In this document: positions 63,012 to 64,000 of the stretch, piece by piece
Position numbering within the stretch: the stretch's first letter is position 1
How the letters are laid out: each line of letters starts with the position of its first letter
Assembly: GCF_023701745.1 (NCBI RefSeq)
Contig: NZ_JAJOZB010000001.1
Location: 7,673,001-7,737,000, forward strand
DNA: 64,000 bases
Direction: 5' to 3'
Origin: Streptomyces sp. RKAG293
Lineage (GTDB): Bacteria; Actinomycetota; Actinomycetes; Streptomycetales; Streptomycetaceae
The notes under the pieces: generated by a model
Databases searched by the model: none
The model's input: only the letters and a program-made list of their open reading frames with translations
What the model was told of the DNA's origin: nothing
Position numbers and translations under genes: made by a program

Positions 63012-63521
63012 ATGAACAGCGCGGAGCTACTGGCCGATGCCTTCGGCCGAGTCCAGGAAACCGTCCACGGCGCCGTCGAAGGACTCAGCGCGGACGAGCT
63101 GTCCGTGCGGCTCGACGGGGAGGCCAACTCGATCGCCTGGCTGGTGTGGCATCTGACGCGCATTCAGGACGATCATGTCGCCGACCTGGCGGGCACCGAG
63201 GAGATCTGGACCGCCGAGGGCTGGTTCGACCGCTTCCAGCTGCCGTTCTCCACCGGAGCCACCGGTTACGGCCAGCGTGCCGACGACGTGGCCGCCGTCC
63301 GTGTGGACACCCCGGCGCTGCTCCTGGGCTACTACGACGCCGTTCACGAGCACACCGTCGGCTACGTGCGAGGGCTCGGTGACGCCGACCTCGACCGCGT
63401 CGTGGACGAGGCCTGGACCCCGGCGGTGACGCAGGGCGTACGCCTCGTGAGCGTCATCTCCGACGACCTGCAGCACGCGGGGCAGGCGGCCTTCATCCGT
63501 GGCGTGCTGCGGCGGCGCTGA
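63012..63521 (+). CDS. DinB-family protein (mycothiol/bacillithiol transferase-like)
   Basis: 169 residues, four-helix DinB fold: ELLADAFGRVQETVHGAVEGLS, ANSIAWLVWHLTRIQDDHVADLAG (first metal His), and the third His near the end in DDLQHAGQAAFIRGVLRRR. Three His in these places define the metal site of DinB/DUF664 enzymes. AGGAG lies seven bases before ATG 63012. Predicted thiol-dependent metal enzyme; substrate unknown. Confidence 0.88.
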   Translation: MNSAELLADAFGRVQETVHGAVEGLSADELSVRLDGEANSIAWLVWHLTRIQDDHVADLAGTEEIWTAEGWFDRFQLPFSTGATGYGQRADDVAAVRVDTPALLLGYYDAVHEHTVGYVRGLGDADLDRVVDEAWTPAVTQGVRLVSVISDDLQHAGQAAFIRGVLRRR

Positions 63522-63566
63522 CCTGCCGGGCCGCCGTGTCCGCCCGGTCCGTCCCCCAGAGGTGAG

Positions 63567-64000
63567 TCAGCTTTTGGCGTCGGCGACCTTGGCGAACCAG
63601 CTCTCGGTCTCCGCCGCGTCCAGCACGCCTTCCAGCACGAGCTCGCCGGGCATGCCGGGGAAGAAGCGGCCGGCGGGCCACCCCCGTGAGTACGGCGGCG
63701 GGTCGAGCACCAGGAGCCGCACGCCGTCCACGACCGGGACGTCGGACGGCGTGCCCTCGTTCCAGATCCATGTCCCGTCGGGTGCGGCCAGGTTGAACGC
63801 ACCGGTCGTGGGCACCTGGCCCGGGGCGTTCCGGCACACGGCGACGGCCTCGGGGGCGGGCGCCTCGCCGGGGACGTGCCCGGCGCCGACCAGTTCGGCG
63901 GCCAGCAGGGTGTGGAGCTGGAAGTTGTCGCCGAGCCCGCTCATCCGCATCCGGTAGCCGGACCGGCTCTCGCGGTGCAGGACCACCAGCGGCTCGTCGT
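63567..64000 (-). CDS. Hypothetical protein, start beyond the window
   Basis: The C-terminal 144 residues are visible; the frame is open through the window edge, so the start is beyond base 64000. Sequence includes MRMSGLGDNFQLHTLLAAEL, PTTGAFNLAAPDGTWIWNEG and VPVVDGVRLLVLDPPPYSRGW. No domain is recognised and no membrane segment is visible. Confidence 0.55.
   Translation of the reverse strand, partial: DEPLVVLHRESRSGYRMRMSGLGDNFQLHTLLAAELVGAGHVPGEAPAPEAVAVCRNAPGQVPTTGAFNLAAPDGTWIWNEGTPSDVPVVDGVRLLVLDPPPYSRGWPAGRFFPGMPGELVLEGVLDAAETESWFAKVADAKS

Overview
The window is high-GC actinobacterial chromosome and almost certainly Streptomyces. The evidence is strong third-position GC bias, frequent GTG starts, a complete conservon, a geosmin synthase, a mycothiol-type DinB/maleylpyruvate isomerase-like protein, STAND/TPR regulators, ECF41 and SpoIIE-type phosphatase regulators, and rare TTA codons. 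About 50 protein genes are supported. I saw no tRNA, rRNA, CRISPR array, transposase or prophage gene.

Layout. 1-6.0 kb: the end of a STAND-type regulator, then a very large assimilatory nitrate reductase fused to a CysJ-like flavoprotein reductase. 6.1-12.4 kb: an XRE/NB-ARC/TPR regulator and small metabolic genes (AhpD-like, DUF1801, SnoaL-like, Lrp/AsnC, F420-type LLM oxidoreductase, cytidine-deaminase-fold enzyme). 12.4-17.4 kb: a minus-strand, translationally coupled operon with a sulfonate-type ABC importer, a flavin reductase and an NtaA/DszA-type monooxygenase. It is preceded by a leaderless Cys-rich micro-ORF that looks like a cysteine attenuator. 17.7-21.5 kb: a conservon (cvnA-D) plus a GAF protein; cvnC carries a TTA codon. 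21.6-30.3 kb: two acyl-CoA dehydrogenase-fold enzymes, a FUSC membrane protein, a methyltransferase, a PadR regulator with a perfect palindromic operator inside its promoter, and a TerD-vWA fusion.

30.4-33.5 kb: katG and a divergent Fur-family gene. Between them lies a decayed furA, which would normally be the first gene of a furA-katG operon; its promoter looks intact, but its start codon and metal-binding half are gone. 33.7-37.6 kb: a candidate P450-modified RiPP locus, made of a P450, a 30-residue precursor ending in an aromatic stretch, a long perfect hairpin, a second unusual P450 and an MFS exporter. 37.7-42.3 kb: a secreted serine hydrolase and a minimal class IV lanthipeptide pair (51-aa precursor and LanL). 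LanL has a CCG zinc motif and a TTA codon.

42.4-64 kb: an ECF41-type sigma factor with a divergent SDR, ArsR with an ArsO-like flavoprotein and paired operators, a PAS/GAF/SpoIIE phosphatase-kinase, DUF1707, a resolvase-fold protein without the catalytic serine, a mycothiol-type protein, DUF1003, a cNMP-binding protein, phosphoketolase, geosmin synthase, an aldo/keto reductase, an EF-G paralogue, a tiny Cys-rich protein, a membrane protein with an internal domain duplication, two small genes and a partial gene at the edge.

The most interesting stretch is 32.7-42.3 kb: two unrelated minimal RiPP loci side by side next to a redox regulon whose regulator appears to have been replaced. Family assignments come from reading motifs by eye; no database search was possible.
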